From the NCBI GenBank assembly GCA_963812885.1, contig CAWEWZ010000012.1, positions 124,001-188,000 on the forward strand: 64,000 bases of DNA, given 5' to 3'. The translations under genes were made by a program, and so were the position numbers. This stretch comes from Bog-756 sp963812885. Lineage in GTDB: Bacteria > Actinomycetota > Acidimicrobiia > Acidimicrobiales > RAAP-2. The notes under the pieces were generated by a model. That model did no database searches. It saw only the letters and a list, made by a program, of their open reading frames with translations, and was not told where the DNA came from. Below are positions 27,347 through 36,032 of the stretch, piece by piece; position 1 is the stretch's first letter, and each line of letters opens with the position of its first letter.

Positions 27347-27697
27347 GTGATCAGATCGCGCTCCACGACAGCGGTGCCAACGGCAGACCCGTGCTGCCCG
27401 TCGGTACTCGCCGCCCCCCTCGACCCAACCGACGCCACGCGGTTGGCCAACGGGTTCACCGCGTTGTCGGACCCGGTCCGACTCGGGATCCTGAGCATGG
27501 TGGCCGCCTCACCCTCGGGAGAGGTCTGCGTCTGTGACTTCGTCGGCCCCCTCGGCAAGAGCCAACCGACCATCTCCCATCACCTGAAGGTCTTGAGCGA
27601 GGCAGGTCTCATCCAGGGCGAACGCCGCGGGAAGTGGGTCTGGTATTCCCTCAACCGCGATGGGCTGTCCGCCCTTCGGGGGGCCCTCGACACCTGA
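27347..27697 (+). CDS. arsR: ArsR-family metalloregulator
   Basis: About 116 residues from GTG 27347 behind CGGGAGGCCCGGATCC; in-frame ATGs at 27275 and 27296 fall within the palindromic operator. Winged helix: FTALSDPVRLGILSMVA, then the recognition helix KSQPTISHHLKVLSEAGL. Metal ligands are both the ArsR-type EVCVCDF and an N-terminal Cys pair (DPCCPSVL), giving two potential As(III) sites. It should repress its own gene and the divergent arsI-aqpS-arsC until arsenite binds. Confidence 0.9.
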   Translation: MIRSRSTTAVPTADPCCPSVLAAPLDPTDATRLANGFTALSDPVRLGILSMVAASPSGEVCVCDFVGPLGKSQPTISHHLKVLSEAGLIQGERRGKWVWYSLNRDGLSALRGALDT

Positions 27698-27779
27698 GGC
27701 AGCCCACCCGTCCACCGATTCATGGTCGTCCTTTTGATCGCGACGTCAATTGCCTGCGCCCACTCCCTAATATCTGGAT

Positions 27780-28259
27780 ATGGCGGATACCGGGAAGACA
27801 GGCAGTGGGAAGGGCCGTAGGAGCGGAAGCCGGACGCAGGCCATCGGCGACCTCGACCGGCTGATGGTGGCGCTGGACGATCTCTCCGCCCAACTGGTGT
27901 TCGTGCGAGGTCAGTACGCCAGGGCCAAACACAGTCTCGAGGAGGGCGATACCGTCGAGATGGCTCTGGACAAGGCCCGGGCGGCGGAGACCCGCGAGTC
28001 GATCATGGTGGCCCTCGACGAGTTCGAGAAGTGCCGCTACGTGTCGAGGATCTCGCTGGTGGCCGCGGGCTTGGATGATGGGATGTCGATCAACGCCCTC
28101 AGCAAGTCCTGGGGGGTCTCCCGGCAGCTGATCTCGCGATACGTGGGCTTGATCCGCAAGGAGCACGAGCAGGCCAGGAGCAGGAGCAGGAGCAGGCGCA
28201 CGAGCAGGCCCGCCAGGAGCAATAGGTGTTGCGTGCAATACCTGTTGCGGAAGCGCTAG
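27780..28259 (+). CDS. Hypothetical helical protein with helix-turn-helix (3-prime end probably frameshifted)
   Basis: Up to 159 residues as read. Residues 1-18 are Gly/Lys/Arg-rich; then two helices (DLDRLMVALDDLSAQLVFVR; MVALDEFEKCRYVSRISLVA) and a helix-turn-helix-like SINALSKSWGVSRQLISRYV. The tail is Ser-Arg repeats as read. If one C is missing in the run near 28176-28179, the tail reads as Glu/Gln/Ala repeats and ends at TAG 28223-28225, which looks much more natural. Possible regulator; family not recognised. Confidence 0.55.
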   Translation: MADTGKTGSGKGRRSGSRTQAIGDLDRLMVALDDLSAQLVFVRGQYARAKHSLEEGDTVEMALDKARAAETRESIMVALDEFEKCRYVSRISLVAAGLDDGMSINALSKSWGVSRQLISRYVGLIRKEHEQARSRSRSRRTSRPARSNRCCVQYLLRKR

Positions 28260-28495
28260 TCTGTGGGCAGCAGTCGCCAGCCTGTCGAGCTGGGTTCCGC
28301 CGCCTAGCTCCAGGCCGGTGACTGTTGTCCGACTGACGGGAGGGCTCCCGATCGGCCTCCGTGGCCCGGTTCCACCCGACCCCTCCTCCGGTGCCAGGCC
28401 GCCGGTCCGACGTCCCTCCGCCTAGGATGGACGGACAGCGTTCTGCCGCCGGGAAGCCAATGGCGGGACCCCAGAGGTGACAGAAGGAGGCATTG

Positions 28496-29260
28496 GTGCC
28501 CGAGATCGTGAAGTTCCCAGCCAACGCGGCGTTCGATTCGCTCGACCAGGAGCGGCTCCACCGCAAGCAGCGCCTGGCCGCAGGGTTCCGGCTCTTCTCC
28601 AAGTTCGGTTTCGACGAGGGAGTGGCCGGGCACATCACCGCCCGCGACCCCGAACGCCTCGACCACTTCTGGGTGAATCCCTTCGGCATGCACTTCGGTC
28701 ACATCCGGGTCTCCGATCTCATCCTGGTCAACCACGAGGGCGAGGTGGTCGAGGGGGACATGCCGGTCAACGGGGCGGCCTTCGCCATCCACTCCCAGAT
28801 CCACGCCGCCCGCCCCGACGTGGTGGCCGCCGCCCACTCGCACTCGATCTACGGGAAGTCGTGGTCGGCCCTGGGTCGTACGCTCGATCCGATCACCCAG
28901 GACGTCTGTGCCTTCTACGACGACCATGCGGTGTTCGACGACTACACCGGCGTGGTGCTCGACATCGAGGAGGGCAAGCGCATCGCCCACGCGCTGGCCG
29001 ACAACAAGGCCGCCATCCTCCGCAACCACGGCCTCCTGACCGTCGGCCATTCGGTCGACGAAGCGGTGTGGTGGTTCATCACCATGGAGCGTTCGTGCCA
29101 GGCCCAGCTCCTGGCCTCCTCGGCCGGCGAGCCGGTGCTCATCGACGCCGAGATGGCCAAGTTGACCAGCCGGCAGGTGGGATCGCACATGGCCGGCTGG
29201 TTCAGCTTCCAGCCGCTGTTCGAACGGATCGTGCGGGAGCAGCCCGACCTCCTCGACTGA
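28496..29260 (+). CDS. Class II aldolase/adducin-family protein
   Basis: 254 residues from GTG 28496 (or TTG 28493), after AGAAGGAGGCATT. The zinc-binding residues of the fuculose-phosphate aldolase fold are present: AAHSHSIYGKSWSALG and LRNHGLLTVG, with GHITARDPE early and NPFGMHFGHIRVSDLI following. Members include L-fuculose-phosphate and ribulose-phosphate aldolases/epimerases and adducin-like proteins of unclear catalysis. Stands alone. Confidence 0.85.
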   Translation: MPEIVKFPANAAFDSLDQERLHRKQRLAAGFRLFSKFGFDEGVAGHITARDPERLDHFWVNPFGMHFGHIRVSDLILVNHEGEVVEGDMPVNGAAFAIHSQIHAARPDVVAAAHSHSIYGKSWSALGRTLDPITQDVCAFYDDHAVFDDYTGVVLDIEEGKRIAHALADNKAAILRNHGLLTVGHSVDEAVWWFITMERSCQAQLLASSAGEPVLIDAEMAKLTSRQVGSHMAGWFSFQPLFERIVREQPDLLD

Positions 29261-29304
29261 GCGCTCCCGGTGGCCGGCACCGCGCCGGTCAGGAAGGGCG
29301 CCGG

Positions 29305-29820
29305 TCAGGAAGACGGGCGGTCGGGTACCCCATCGTCGGGACCGGTAGGTGGTCGTGCGGTGGTGATGATCACCACCGGGATCTTCCGCGTGGTGTGGCG
29401 CTGGTAGACGTCGTAGCGGCCGAGGACTCCGGGGTGGAAGATGCGGGACATCCCCCGGTTGGTGCGGTTGACCAACGGCCACAGCTGGGCCTGCTCCTCC
29501 GGTGTGGCCACCCTGGCCGTGGCCGACATCACCCGGCGACCCACCCGGATGGTGACCCGGGGTTCGGCCTGGAGGTTCAACAGCCACGCCGGCGGTCGCT
29601 GACTCCCGCCGTTGGAGGCGACCACGATGTAGTCACCCCGGTCGCGGCAGTAGGTCAGTCCGTGGGTCCGGGCCTGGCCGGTCCTCCGGCCGGTGGTGGT
29701 CAACAAGAGGGCCGGGACCCGGTTGCTGTGCTTCCCGACCCGCCCGTCGGTCCGTTCGTAGATGTACTTGTGGAACCGGAGGTAGGGATCGACGAACTTG
29801 GTGGTGAAGATGCCGTCCAC
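29305..29820 (-). CDS. Deazaflavin (F420)-dependent nitroreductase-like protein
   Basis: 171 residues. Ddn-type split barrel: PALLLTTTGRRTGQARTHGL, IVVASNGGSQRPPAWLLNLQ, PRVTIRVGRRV. The C-terminus (GRYDVYQRHTTRKIPVVIIT) follows the family. It is the last gene of the gcv block, 18 bases after gcvPB, which may be only polarity rather than function. Confidence 0.88.
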   Translation of the reverse strand: MDGIFTTKFVDPYLRFHKYIYERTDGRVGKHSNRVPALLLTTTGRRTGQARTHGLTYCRDRGDYIVVASNGGSQRPPAWLLNLQAEPRVTIRVGRRVMSATARVATPEEQAQLWPLVNRTNRGMSRIFHPGVLGRYDVYQRHTTRKIPVVIITTARPPTGPDDGVPDRPSS

Positions 29821-29838
29821 AGGATGCGTCCGTCGTGA

Positions 29839-31383
29839 TCAGGGCCGGGCGTCGAACGTGGGGATCAGGTTGCGGGCGGCCCGGGCCTCGTCCACCCGTC
29901 GGACCGGTGTGTTGCGGGGGAACTCGGCCAGCCAGCCGTCAGGGTGGGTGGCGGCCTCCTCGGCGATGCGTTCGAGCGACTGGGCCATGGCCTCGAGGGT
30001 CTGGGGGCTCTCCGTTTCCGTCGGCTCGATCATGAGCGCCTCCTCGACGATCAGCGGGAAGTAGACCGTCGGCGAGTGGAACCCCTCCTCGAGGAGGCGC
30101 TTGGCCACGTCGAGGGCCCGGACCCCGTGGGCCTGTTTGAGGGAGCGGACCGAGAGCACCGTCTCGTGCATGCACGGACGGTTGAACGGGACGTCGTAGG
30201 TGCCGGTCAGCCGTCGGCGGATCCAGTTGGCGTTGAGGACCGCGGTCTCGGCGATCTGCCGGAGTCCGTCTCCCCCGTTGACCAGGATGTAGGCCAGGGC
30301 CCGGGCCAGGACGAGGGCGTTCCCGTGCCAGGTGTGCATCCGTCCGATCGACCGGGGTGGGTGGGCCCATCCGAACACCGGGGTCTGGTCGTCCGACTCC
30401 AGCCGCACCGCCCGCGGTCCGGGCAGGAACGGGACCAGGCGCTCCGAGACGGCCACCGGTCCGGCTCCGGGCCCCCCTCCCCCGTGCGGGGTGGCGAACG
30501 TCTTGTGAAGATTCATGTGGACGATGTCGAATCCCATGTCGCCGGGGCGTACGACCCCGAGGATGGCGTTGAGATTGGCCCCGTCGTAGTAGAGGAGCCC
30601 TCCCACCTGGTGGACGGCGGCGGCGATGGCGGCGATGTCCTCTTCGAACAGCCCCAGTGTGTTGGGGTTGGTCAGCATGATGCCGGCCACGTCCTCGTCC
30701 AGCACCTCGGCCAATGCGGCCATGTCGACGCAGCCCCGTTCGTCGCTCGGGACGGTGACCACCTCGTAGCCGCCCAGGGTGACCGACGCCGGATTGGTCC
30801 CGTGGGCCGAGTCGGGGATGATCACCTTGTGCCGGTCGGACCCGTTGGCCTGGTGCCAGGCCCGCATCAGGAGCAGCCCGGTCAGCTCACCGGCGGCGCC
30901 GGCGGCCGGCTGCAGGGTGGCGGCGGCCATCCCGGTGATCTCGCAGAGGATCTCCTCCAGCTCGACCATGAGCCCGAGCCACCCCTGGGCGAGGGAGGCC
31001 GGCGCCCCCGGGTGGACCCCGGCCAGGCCGGGGAGACCGGCCACCGTGTCGCACACCTTCGGGTTGTACTTCATGGTGCAGGAGCCGAGCGGGTAGGCGC
31101 CGAGGTCCACCGAGAACTGCCGGTGGGAGAGCCGGGTGAAGTGGCCCACCAGGTCGCGCTCGGATACCTCGGGCAGCAGGACCGGGTCCTCGCGGAGATG
31201 GCCATCGGGGACCAACTGGTCGAGGGGGACCTCGGGGACGCCGGTGGTCCGGAACGACCAGGCGTGCCGGCCCGAATGGGACAGTTCGAAGAGTGTGGGC
31301 TCGCTCGCCCTGCCCAACAGGGGTGCGCTGTCGGCCTTGCCCCCGGCGGCTGTTCGGGCCGGTACGGCCGCAATGTCGGTCAT
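29839..31383 (-). CDS. gcvPB: Glycine dehydrogenase (decarboxylating) subunit 2
   Basis: 514 residues. C-terminal half of the P-protein, carrying the pyridoxal phosphate lysine in HMNLHKTFATPHGGGGPG (Lys about 292), with LGSCTMKYNPK, HGTNPASVTLGGYEVV and DGANLNAILG. Together with subunit 1 it decarboxylates glycine and passes the aminomethyl group to lipoyl GcvH. Starts within the gcvPA stop (ATGA, 31381-31384 on the minus strand). GcvH is not in the window. Confidence 0.95.
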   Translation of the reverse strand: MTDIAAVPARTAAGGKADSAPLLGRASEPTLFELSHSGRHAWSFRTTGVPEVPLDQLVPDGHLREDPVLLPEVSERDLVGHFTRLSHRQFSVDLGAYPLGSCTMKYNPKVCDTVAGLPGLAGVHPGAPASLAQGWLGLMVELEEILCEITGMAAATLQPAAGAAGELTGLLLMRAWHQANGSDRHKVIIPDSAHGTNPASVTLGGYEVVTVPSDERGCVDMAALAEVLDEDVAGIMLTNPNTLGLFEEDIAAIAAAVHQVGGLLYYDGANLNAILGVVRPGDMGFDIVHMNLHKTFATPHGGGGPGAGPVAVSERLVPFLPGPRAVRLESDDQTPVFGWAHPPRSIGRMHTWHGNALVLARALAYILVNGGDGLRQIAETAVLNANWIRRRLTGTYDVPFNRPCMHETVLSVRSLKQAHGVRALDVAKRLLEEGFHSPTVYFPLIVEEALMIEPTETESPQTLEAMAQSLERIAEEAATHPDGWLAEFPRNTPVRRVDEARAARNLIPTFDARP

Positions 31384-32732
31384 CAGGCCACCGCCTTGGC
31401 CAGGGCGGTCACGTAGGCGTCGATCTCGTCCCGGGTCCGGCGCTCGGTCACCGAGACGAGCAGCCCGTGCTCCCCGTCGTCGAATGCCTCGCCCAACGTG
31501 ATGCCGGCCAGGAAGCCGGCGTCGGCCATCCGGTCGATGACGGTGGAGGCGGGGATCGGGAGCCGGAGGGCGAACTCGCGGAGGACCGGGGCCCCGGCGT
31601 ACGGTTCCACCCGATCGAGGGAGAGCAGCGCATCACGGGTGTACCTGGTGGCCTGGGCGCACCGGCGGGCCAGCTCCACCAGGCCGCCGGTGCCCAGCCA
31701 CCCGAGCTGGATGGCCGCCGTCACCGCCATCAGGGTCTGGTTGGTGCAGACGTTGGAGGTGGCCTTCTCGCGACGGATGTCCTGTTCTCGGGCCCGCAGC
31801 GTGGTCACGTAGGCCCGCCGGCCCTCGACGTCGACGGTCTCCCCGACCAGGCGGCCGGGCAGACGGCGCACGTGGTCGGAGGTGCAGGCGAACAGCCCGA
31901 GGTAGGGGCCGCCGAACCCGAGCGTGGTCCCGAAGACCTGACCCTCCCCCACCACCACGTCGGCACCCCACTGTCCGGCCGACTTGAGGAGGCCGGCCGC
32001 CACCGGATCGGCCCCGACCACCAGCATGGCGCCGGTCCGATCGCACAGGGCCCGGGCGGCCGCCAGGTCCTCGATGCATCCGAGGTAGTTCGGGTAGCCG
32101 ACCATGACGACACCGGGCGGATCGTCCTGCTCCCGTTCGGCGCCCGGCCAGGCGGTGAGTCCGTCGGCCAGCGGGACGGTCACCAGCCGATGCCCGGTCC
32201 CGGCGGCACAGGTGGCCAGCATCTGGCGCCAGTGGGGATGGATGCCGGCGGACACCCACACCGTGCCGCGGCCCGAGGCGGCCACGCCCAGGTTGACGGC
32301 CTCGACGGCGGCACTACCGCCGTCGTACAGCGAGGCGTTGGCCACCGGCAGCCCGGTCAGCCGGGCCACCATGGTCTGGTACTCGAAGATGGCCTGCAGG
32401 ACCCCCTGGGCCACTTCGGGCTGGTAGGGCGTGTAGGAGGTGACGAACTCGGAGCGCCCGGCCAGGGCCCGGGTCACCGAAGGGATTTCGTGGTCGTAGG
32501 CGCCACCGCCGGCGAAGCAGACCAGGCGGTCGGAGCGGGCCCGGTTCCGGTCGGCGTAGCCCTCCATGGCCGCCAGTACGTCGGGCTCCCCCACGCCGGC
32601 GGACAATTCGAGGCCGTGCTGGAGCCGGAGCGCCTCGGGCACCACGTCGAAGAGCTCGTCGATCGAGGAGAGGCCGAGGAAGGCCAACATGCGCTCGACC
32701 TCGTCATCGGTGTGCGGGATATAGGTGCCCAC
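31383..32732 (-). CDS. gcvPA: Glycine dehydrogenase (decarboxylating) subunit 1
   Basis: 449 residues from GTG 32732, preceded on the minus strand by CTGGAGGAGACGCCCT; an upstream extension to 32984 is a shadow of gcvT. N-terminus YIPHTDDEVERMLAFLGL and the blocks FVTSYTPYQPEVAQGVLQAI, NASLYDGGSAAVEA and EKATSNVCTNQTLMA are diagnostic for the split-type P-protein. Forms a heterotetramer with GcvPB. Confidence 0.95.
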   Translation of the reverse strand: MGTYIPHTDDEVERMLAFLGLSSIDELFDVVPEALRLQHGLELSAGVGEPDVLAAMEGYADRNRARSDRLVCFAGGGAYDHEIPSVTRALAGRSEFVTSYTPYQPEVAQGVLQAIFEYQTMVARLTGLPVANASLYDGGSAAVEAVNLGVAASGRGTVWVSAGIHPHWRQMLATCAAGTGHRLVTVPLADGLTAWPGAEREQDDPPGVVMVGYPNYLGCIEDLAAARALCDRTGAMLVVGADPVAAGLLKSAGQWGADVVVGEGQVFGTTLGFGGPYLGLFACTSDHVRRLPGRLVGETVDVEGRRAYVTTLRAREQDIRREKATSNVCTNQTLMAVTAAIQLGWLGTGGLVELARRCAQATRYTRDALLSLDRVEPYAGAPVLREFALRLPIPASTVIDRMADAGFLAGITLGEAFDDGEHGLLVSVTERRTRDEIDAYVTALAKAVA

Positions 32733-32811
32733 AGGGCGTCTCCTCCAGTGCTGTCTTCCTGGTTCTAGTTGAGGACGGGGCCTGAGGCCCAATGCGGGCC
32801 GGGCCCGCCCG

Positions 32812-33944
32812 TCAGCGCCCCGATGCCCACTGGCCGGGTCGGGTGAAGGGAGTGGTGACCACGGTGGCCGGGATCGACCGGCCCCGCTGCTCGATCTCGA
32901 AGACCATCGACGGCTCGGGACCGAACTCGGACCCGACGAGGGCCAGGGCGATCCCGTGCTCGAGCATCGGGGAGAAGTTCCCACTGGTCACCGTCCCGGC
33001 CGGCCGGCCATCCTGGCTGAGCGCCGATCCCCGGCGCGGGGGCTGGCGCCCCTCGGTGGACAACCCGACCAACCGGCGGGCCACCCCCCGTTCCCGTTCG
33101 GCGGCCAGGGCGGCACGACCGCGGAAGGCGGGCTTGTCCCAGCCGACGACCCAGCCCAGACCGGCCTGCAGCGGGGTGATGCCCGGGCCGAGCTCGTGGC
33201 CGTGCAGGGGCAGGGCGGCCTCCAGGCGCAGGGTGTCACGCGCCCCAGGCCGGCGGGCTTGATGCCGCTGCCGAGCAGGGCCGTCCACAGGGCGTCGGCG
33301 GCGTCGACGGGTACGGCGCACTCGACGCCGTCCTCGCCCGTGTAGCCGGTTCCCGCGGCCACGCACGGCACCCCCTCCCAGACGAACGGGGCGACCCCGA
33401 AACGGGGCACGGCGGCGGCATCGGGGGCCACGGTGGCCAGCCGGGTCCGGGCGTGTGGGCCCTGGACGGCGATGACACAGCGGGCCCGGGTGGTGTCCTC
33501 ACCGCCGATGGCCTCTTCGACCCGGCGGGTGTTCGATGCGTTGGGCATCACGTCGAACACGTCGTCGGACAGCCACCAGACGATGATGTCGTCGACCACC
33601 GACCCGTCGGCATCGTCGAGGAGGTGGGTGTACTGGGCCCGTCCCGGCCCGATCCGGCGCAGGTCGTTGGCCAGTGCGCCCTGCAGCCGATCGAAGGCAT
33701 CGGCGCCCTCCACTCTCACCGTGCCCAGATGGCTCACATCGAAGAGCACTGCATCGCGGCGGCAGGCGCGGTGCTCGGACAGCGTGCCCTCACCGTAGGA
33801 GAGCGGCATCTCCCAGCCGCCGAACTCGACCAGCCGTGCCCCCAGCCTCCGGTGGGCGTCGATCAGCGCGGTGTGCAGGAGCGGATCGGCGCTGGTCGCA
33901 GGCGGCTGTTCACCGAGCGCCGTCGGGGTGTCGGCCACGTCCAC
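32812..33944 (-). CDS. gcvT: Glycine cleavage T-protein, aminomethyltransferase (frameshifted)
   Basis: About 377 residues when repaired, GTG start at 33944. Transfers the methylene group from GcvH to tetrahydrofolate. N-terminal domain: GARLVEFGGWEMPLSYGEG, VLFDVSHLGTVRVEG, YTHLLDDADGSVVDDIIVW; C-terminal part: EAALPLHGHELGPGITPLQA, GLGWVVGWDK. The join is at 33243-33246 where CCCC should be five C; one added base restores GIKPAGLGARDTLRLEA. Missing-base homopolymer error is the simplest explanation. Followed by gcvPA after 79 bases. Confidence 0.92.
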
Positions 33945-33964
33945 GAGGCTACCGGGGCACGTGT

Positions 33965-34360
33965 TCAGGCGGTGCGGGCGATACCGGTGCGGGAACCGCT
34001 CTCACCGGCCAGGCCGTACTTGGCCAGCAGGGCCAGGGTGTCCCGCTGGTACAAGAGGGTGACCCGGACCTCGGGATAGAGCTGGCCCAACCGGCGGACC
34101 TTTCCGTTCTTTTTGGTCACCAGCCGTTGGTTGAGGGTGGTGACCTCGACGAAGAGCCCGGGCTCGGGAAGCCAGAAATCAGGACGGAAGCCGGCCATCG
34201 GGTGACCGTCCTCGTCCCAGTCGAGCGCGAACTCGACCGGCTCGTACTCCCACAGGACTCCGTAGAAGTCGAGGATCCGCGCGAACCGCCGCTCGGACTC
34301 GTGGGCGAACCGGGTCACGGTGAGAAGCGGATTCGATTCCGGACCGGACGTCGGGCTCAA
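33965..34360 (-). CDS. PD-(D/E)XK nuclease-like protein of unknown function
   Basis: 131 residues from TTG 34360, whose TTGA overlaps the merR stop; GTG 34318 is an alternative. Core reads as a restriction-endonuclease-like fold: FAHESERRFARILDFYGVLW, EYEPVEFALD, FRPDFWLPEPGLFVEVTT, then KKNGKVRRL, giving Glu, Asp (PDF) and Glu-x-Thr/Lys positions of the catalytic site. The canonical Lys of ExK is Thr here, with lysines soon after. Sits between merR and gcvT in one transcript. No known pathway link. Confidence 0.65.
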   Translation of the reverse strand: MSPTSGPESNPLLTVTRFAHESERRFARILDFYGVLWEYEPVEFALDWDEDGHPMAGFRPDFWLPEPGLFVEVTTLNQRLVTKKNGKVRRLGQLYPEVRVTLLYQRDTLALLAKYGLAGESGSRTGIARTA

Positions 34361-34911
34361 CGCTCGGCGGCCTCGGCCGACGACAGGTAGTCCGCGGCCG
34401 GATGACCCTGAGGGCGTGGCCCGGCATCGGTGGCCGCGGTGTCCGTGCTGTGGAGGTCGACGATGGCCGCCTCGAGCTCGGAGACGACGCCGGACAGCGG
34501 CAGGATGTTGAACACCCCTTGGCCCCCGGCCAGGAGATCCACGATGTCGCCGTCCGAATGGGCCAGCACCGACCGGCTCCCCACGAGGACCAATTGGGAG
34601 GAGGCCAGATCGCCACCCAGATCGCCCCGGAGGCACTCGACGGCCTGGCGGGCCTGCTGCAGTTTGAGACCGGCATCGAGCAGGCGCTTGATCACCTTCA
34701 GCTCGAGAACGTCGCTGTAGGAGTAACGGCGCTGGCTCCCGCTGCCGGTGGCGTCGGTGATCGACGGACGGAGCAGGTCGGTGCGGGCCCAGTAGTCGAG
34801 CTGCCGGTAGGTGATGCCCACCAGCGTGCAGACCTGGGCGCCCCGGAATCCCTCGTCCGGGACCTCGGGAGGCCCTCCCTCCGATGCCGCGTCGACCCTG
34901 TCGGTGACCAT
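34357..34911 (-). CDS. MerR-family transcriptional regulator
   Basis: 184 residues. Winged helix QVCTLVGITYRQLDYWARTD, then wing SGSQRRYSYSDVLELKVIKR and the coiled coil LLDAGLKLQQARQAVECLRG. The C-terminal domain (SQLVLVGSRSVLAHSDGDIV ... GVFNILPL) resembles the actinobacterial Rv1828/FtsR-type MerR regulators, which also lie near glycine-cleavage genes in mycobacteria. No cysteine metal site. Promoter carries four ACGGT/ACCGT boxes, suggesting autoregulation and control of the gcv operon. Confidence 0.88.
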   Translation of the reverse strand: MVTDRVDAASEGGPPEVPDEGFRGAQVCTLVGITYRQLDYWARTDLLRPSITDATGSGSQRRYSYSDVLELKVIKRLLDAGLKLQQARQAVECLRGDLGGDLASSQLVLVGSRSVLAHSDGDIVDLLAGGQGVFNILPLSGVVSELEAAIVDLHSTDTAATDAGPRPQGHPAADYLSSAEAAER

Positions 34912-34937
34912 TTCTCTTCCTCCACCTCGATCAGAGG

Positions 34938-34995
34938 TTCACCGTGAAGCAAAACCTTACGGTCAACCTGCGTATTCACGGTATCACACAACCGT
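34938..34995. promoter_or_regulatory. Four ACGGT/ACCGT boxes in the merR promoter
   Basis: Boxes at 34941-34945 (ACCGT, inside the 11-bp palindrome ttcaccgtgaa), 34959-34963 (ACGGT), 34978-34982 (ACGGT) and 34991-34995 (ACCGT). The last two form an inverted pair with an 8-base spacer. Placed 30-85 bases before the merR start, they are good candidates for MerR binding. Confidence 0.5.
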
Positions 34996-35079
34996 AATTA
35001 CGTGCGTGTGACGTGGGGTGGCCGCCGCCTCCGGGATGCCTGATTTGGACCCGGTGGTCGGTCGGGCAATGATCGGGTC

Positions 35080-35430
35080 ATGACCGTCGTGAAGATCAAC
35101 GCCATCACTGTCCGGGAGGGCTCCGGGGACGAGTTGGCCCGGAGGTTCGCCAAACGGGCGGGAGCCGTCGACGATGCCGAGGGATTCGAGGGGTTCGAGC
35201 TCCTCCAGCCCAACGACAGCCGGGACGTGTGGCTGGTGCTCACCCGGTGGCGCGACGAGGAGTCCTTCAACGCATGGGTGTCATCGCCCGCCTTCGCCCA
35301 CGGTCACCGGGGGACGACATCCACGGACGCGCCTTCTCCGGCCCCGGGATCGGAGACCGATCCCCCACCGGTCGGTGTCCACAGCGAGGTCTGGTCCTAC
35401 GACATCGTCGACCTCCCCGCGCCTCGGTGA
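35080..35430 (+). CDS. mhuD: MhuD/IsdG-type haem-degrading monooxygenase
   Basis: 116 residues. Antibiotic-biosynthesis-monooxygenase fold very like mycobacterial MhuD: VVKINAITVREGSGDEL with the haem-pocket Asn7, RRFAKRAGAVDDAEGFEGFE, then FNAWVSSPAFAHGHRG with the conserved Trp and haem-ligand His. It opens haem to release iron. The stop overlaps the next gene (GTGA 35427-35430). Confidence 0.88.
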   Translation: MTVVKINAITVREGSGDELARRFAKRAGAVDDAEGFEGFELLQPNDSRDVWLVLTRWRDEESFNAWVSSPAFAHGHRGTTSTDAPSPAPGSETDPPPVGVHSEVWSYDIVDLPAPR

Positions 35431-36032
35431 CGACCGCCGAGGTGCCGGCTGACCCGGTGCCGCTGCACCGCCGGTCCATCGAGTACGAGGCGTTCGAGGT
35501 CGGTGAGGAGCTGGTGATCGTCGGCCGGCTCCGTGACACACGACCCTGGGCCGACGACGGGGCATCGATCGCCACCGTGCACGAGATGGAGCTCCGGGTC
35601 ACTGTCCGGATCGCCGACATGACCATCACCGAGGCCCGGGCCCGGATGGACACGTTCCCCCACGCCGAGTGCCCGGGGATCGTCGGCGCGTTCCGTCAAC
35701 TGGAGGGCCTCAGCGTGACCCGGGGCTACACCCGCGAGGTGCAGGCCCGGTTCGCGGGGCCGAAGGGCTGCACCCATCTCGAGCAGCTGGCCCGCTCCCT
35801 CGGGCCGGTGGTGGTCCAGGCGGTGACCTCCCGGCGGGCCCGGGAGGTGGCCGCCGGCGGGCTGGTCGACCTCCTGTCCGGGGGCGGGAGCCCGTGGGCC
35901 CGCGACTCGTGCCACGTGTGGGCCGAAGGCGGCGTCGCCGACCAGAAGCTGGCCGCCGGCTGGCGACCGGGGACGGGACCGTATCCGGCTCCGGCCCTCG
36001 AGACGTTCACCGACCCGAGCCCACCACCGTGA
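35427..36032 (+). CDS. DUF2889 family protein
   Basis: 201 residues from GTG 35427. Beta-rich start (LHRRSIEYEAFEVGEELVIV, GRLRDTRP), HEMELRVTVRIADMTITEAR, then FPHAECPGI and GPKGCTHLEQLARSLGPVVV, the Cys/His pattern of DUF2889 proteins. Function unknown; translationally coupled to the haem oxygenase and followed by the lipoprotein, so a haem or redox link is plausible. Confidence 0.75.
   Translation: MTTAEVPADPVPLHRRSIEYEAFEVGEELVIVGRLRDTRPWADDGASIATVHEMELRVTVRIADMTITEARARMDTFPHAECPGIVGAFRQLEGLSVTRGYTREVQARFAGPKGCTHLEQLARSLGPVVVQAVTSRRAREVAAGGLVDLLSGGGSPWARDSCHVWAEGGVADQKLAAGWRPGTGPYPAPALETFTDPSPPP

Noticed and set aside
29944..32768. Two long plus-strand frames opposite gcvPB and gcvPA
   Set aside because: Compositional shadows; the glycine dehydrogenase subunits are unambiguous on the minus strand.
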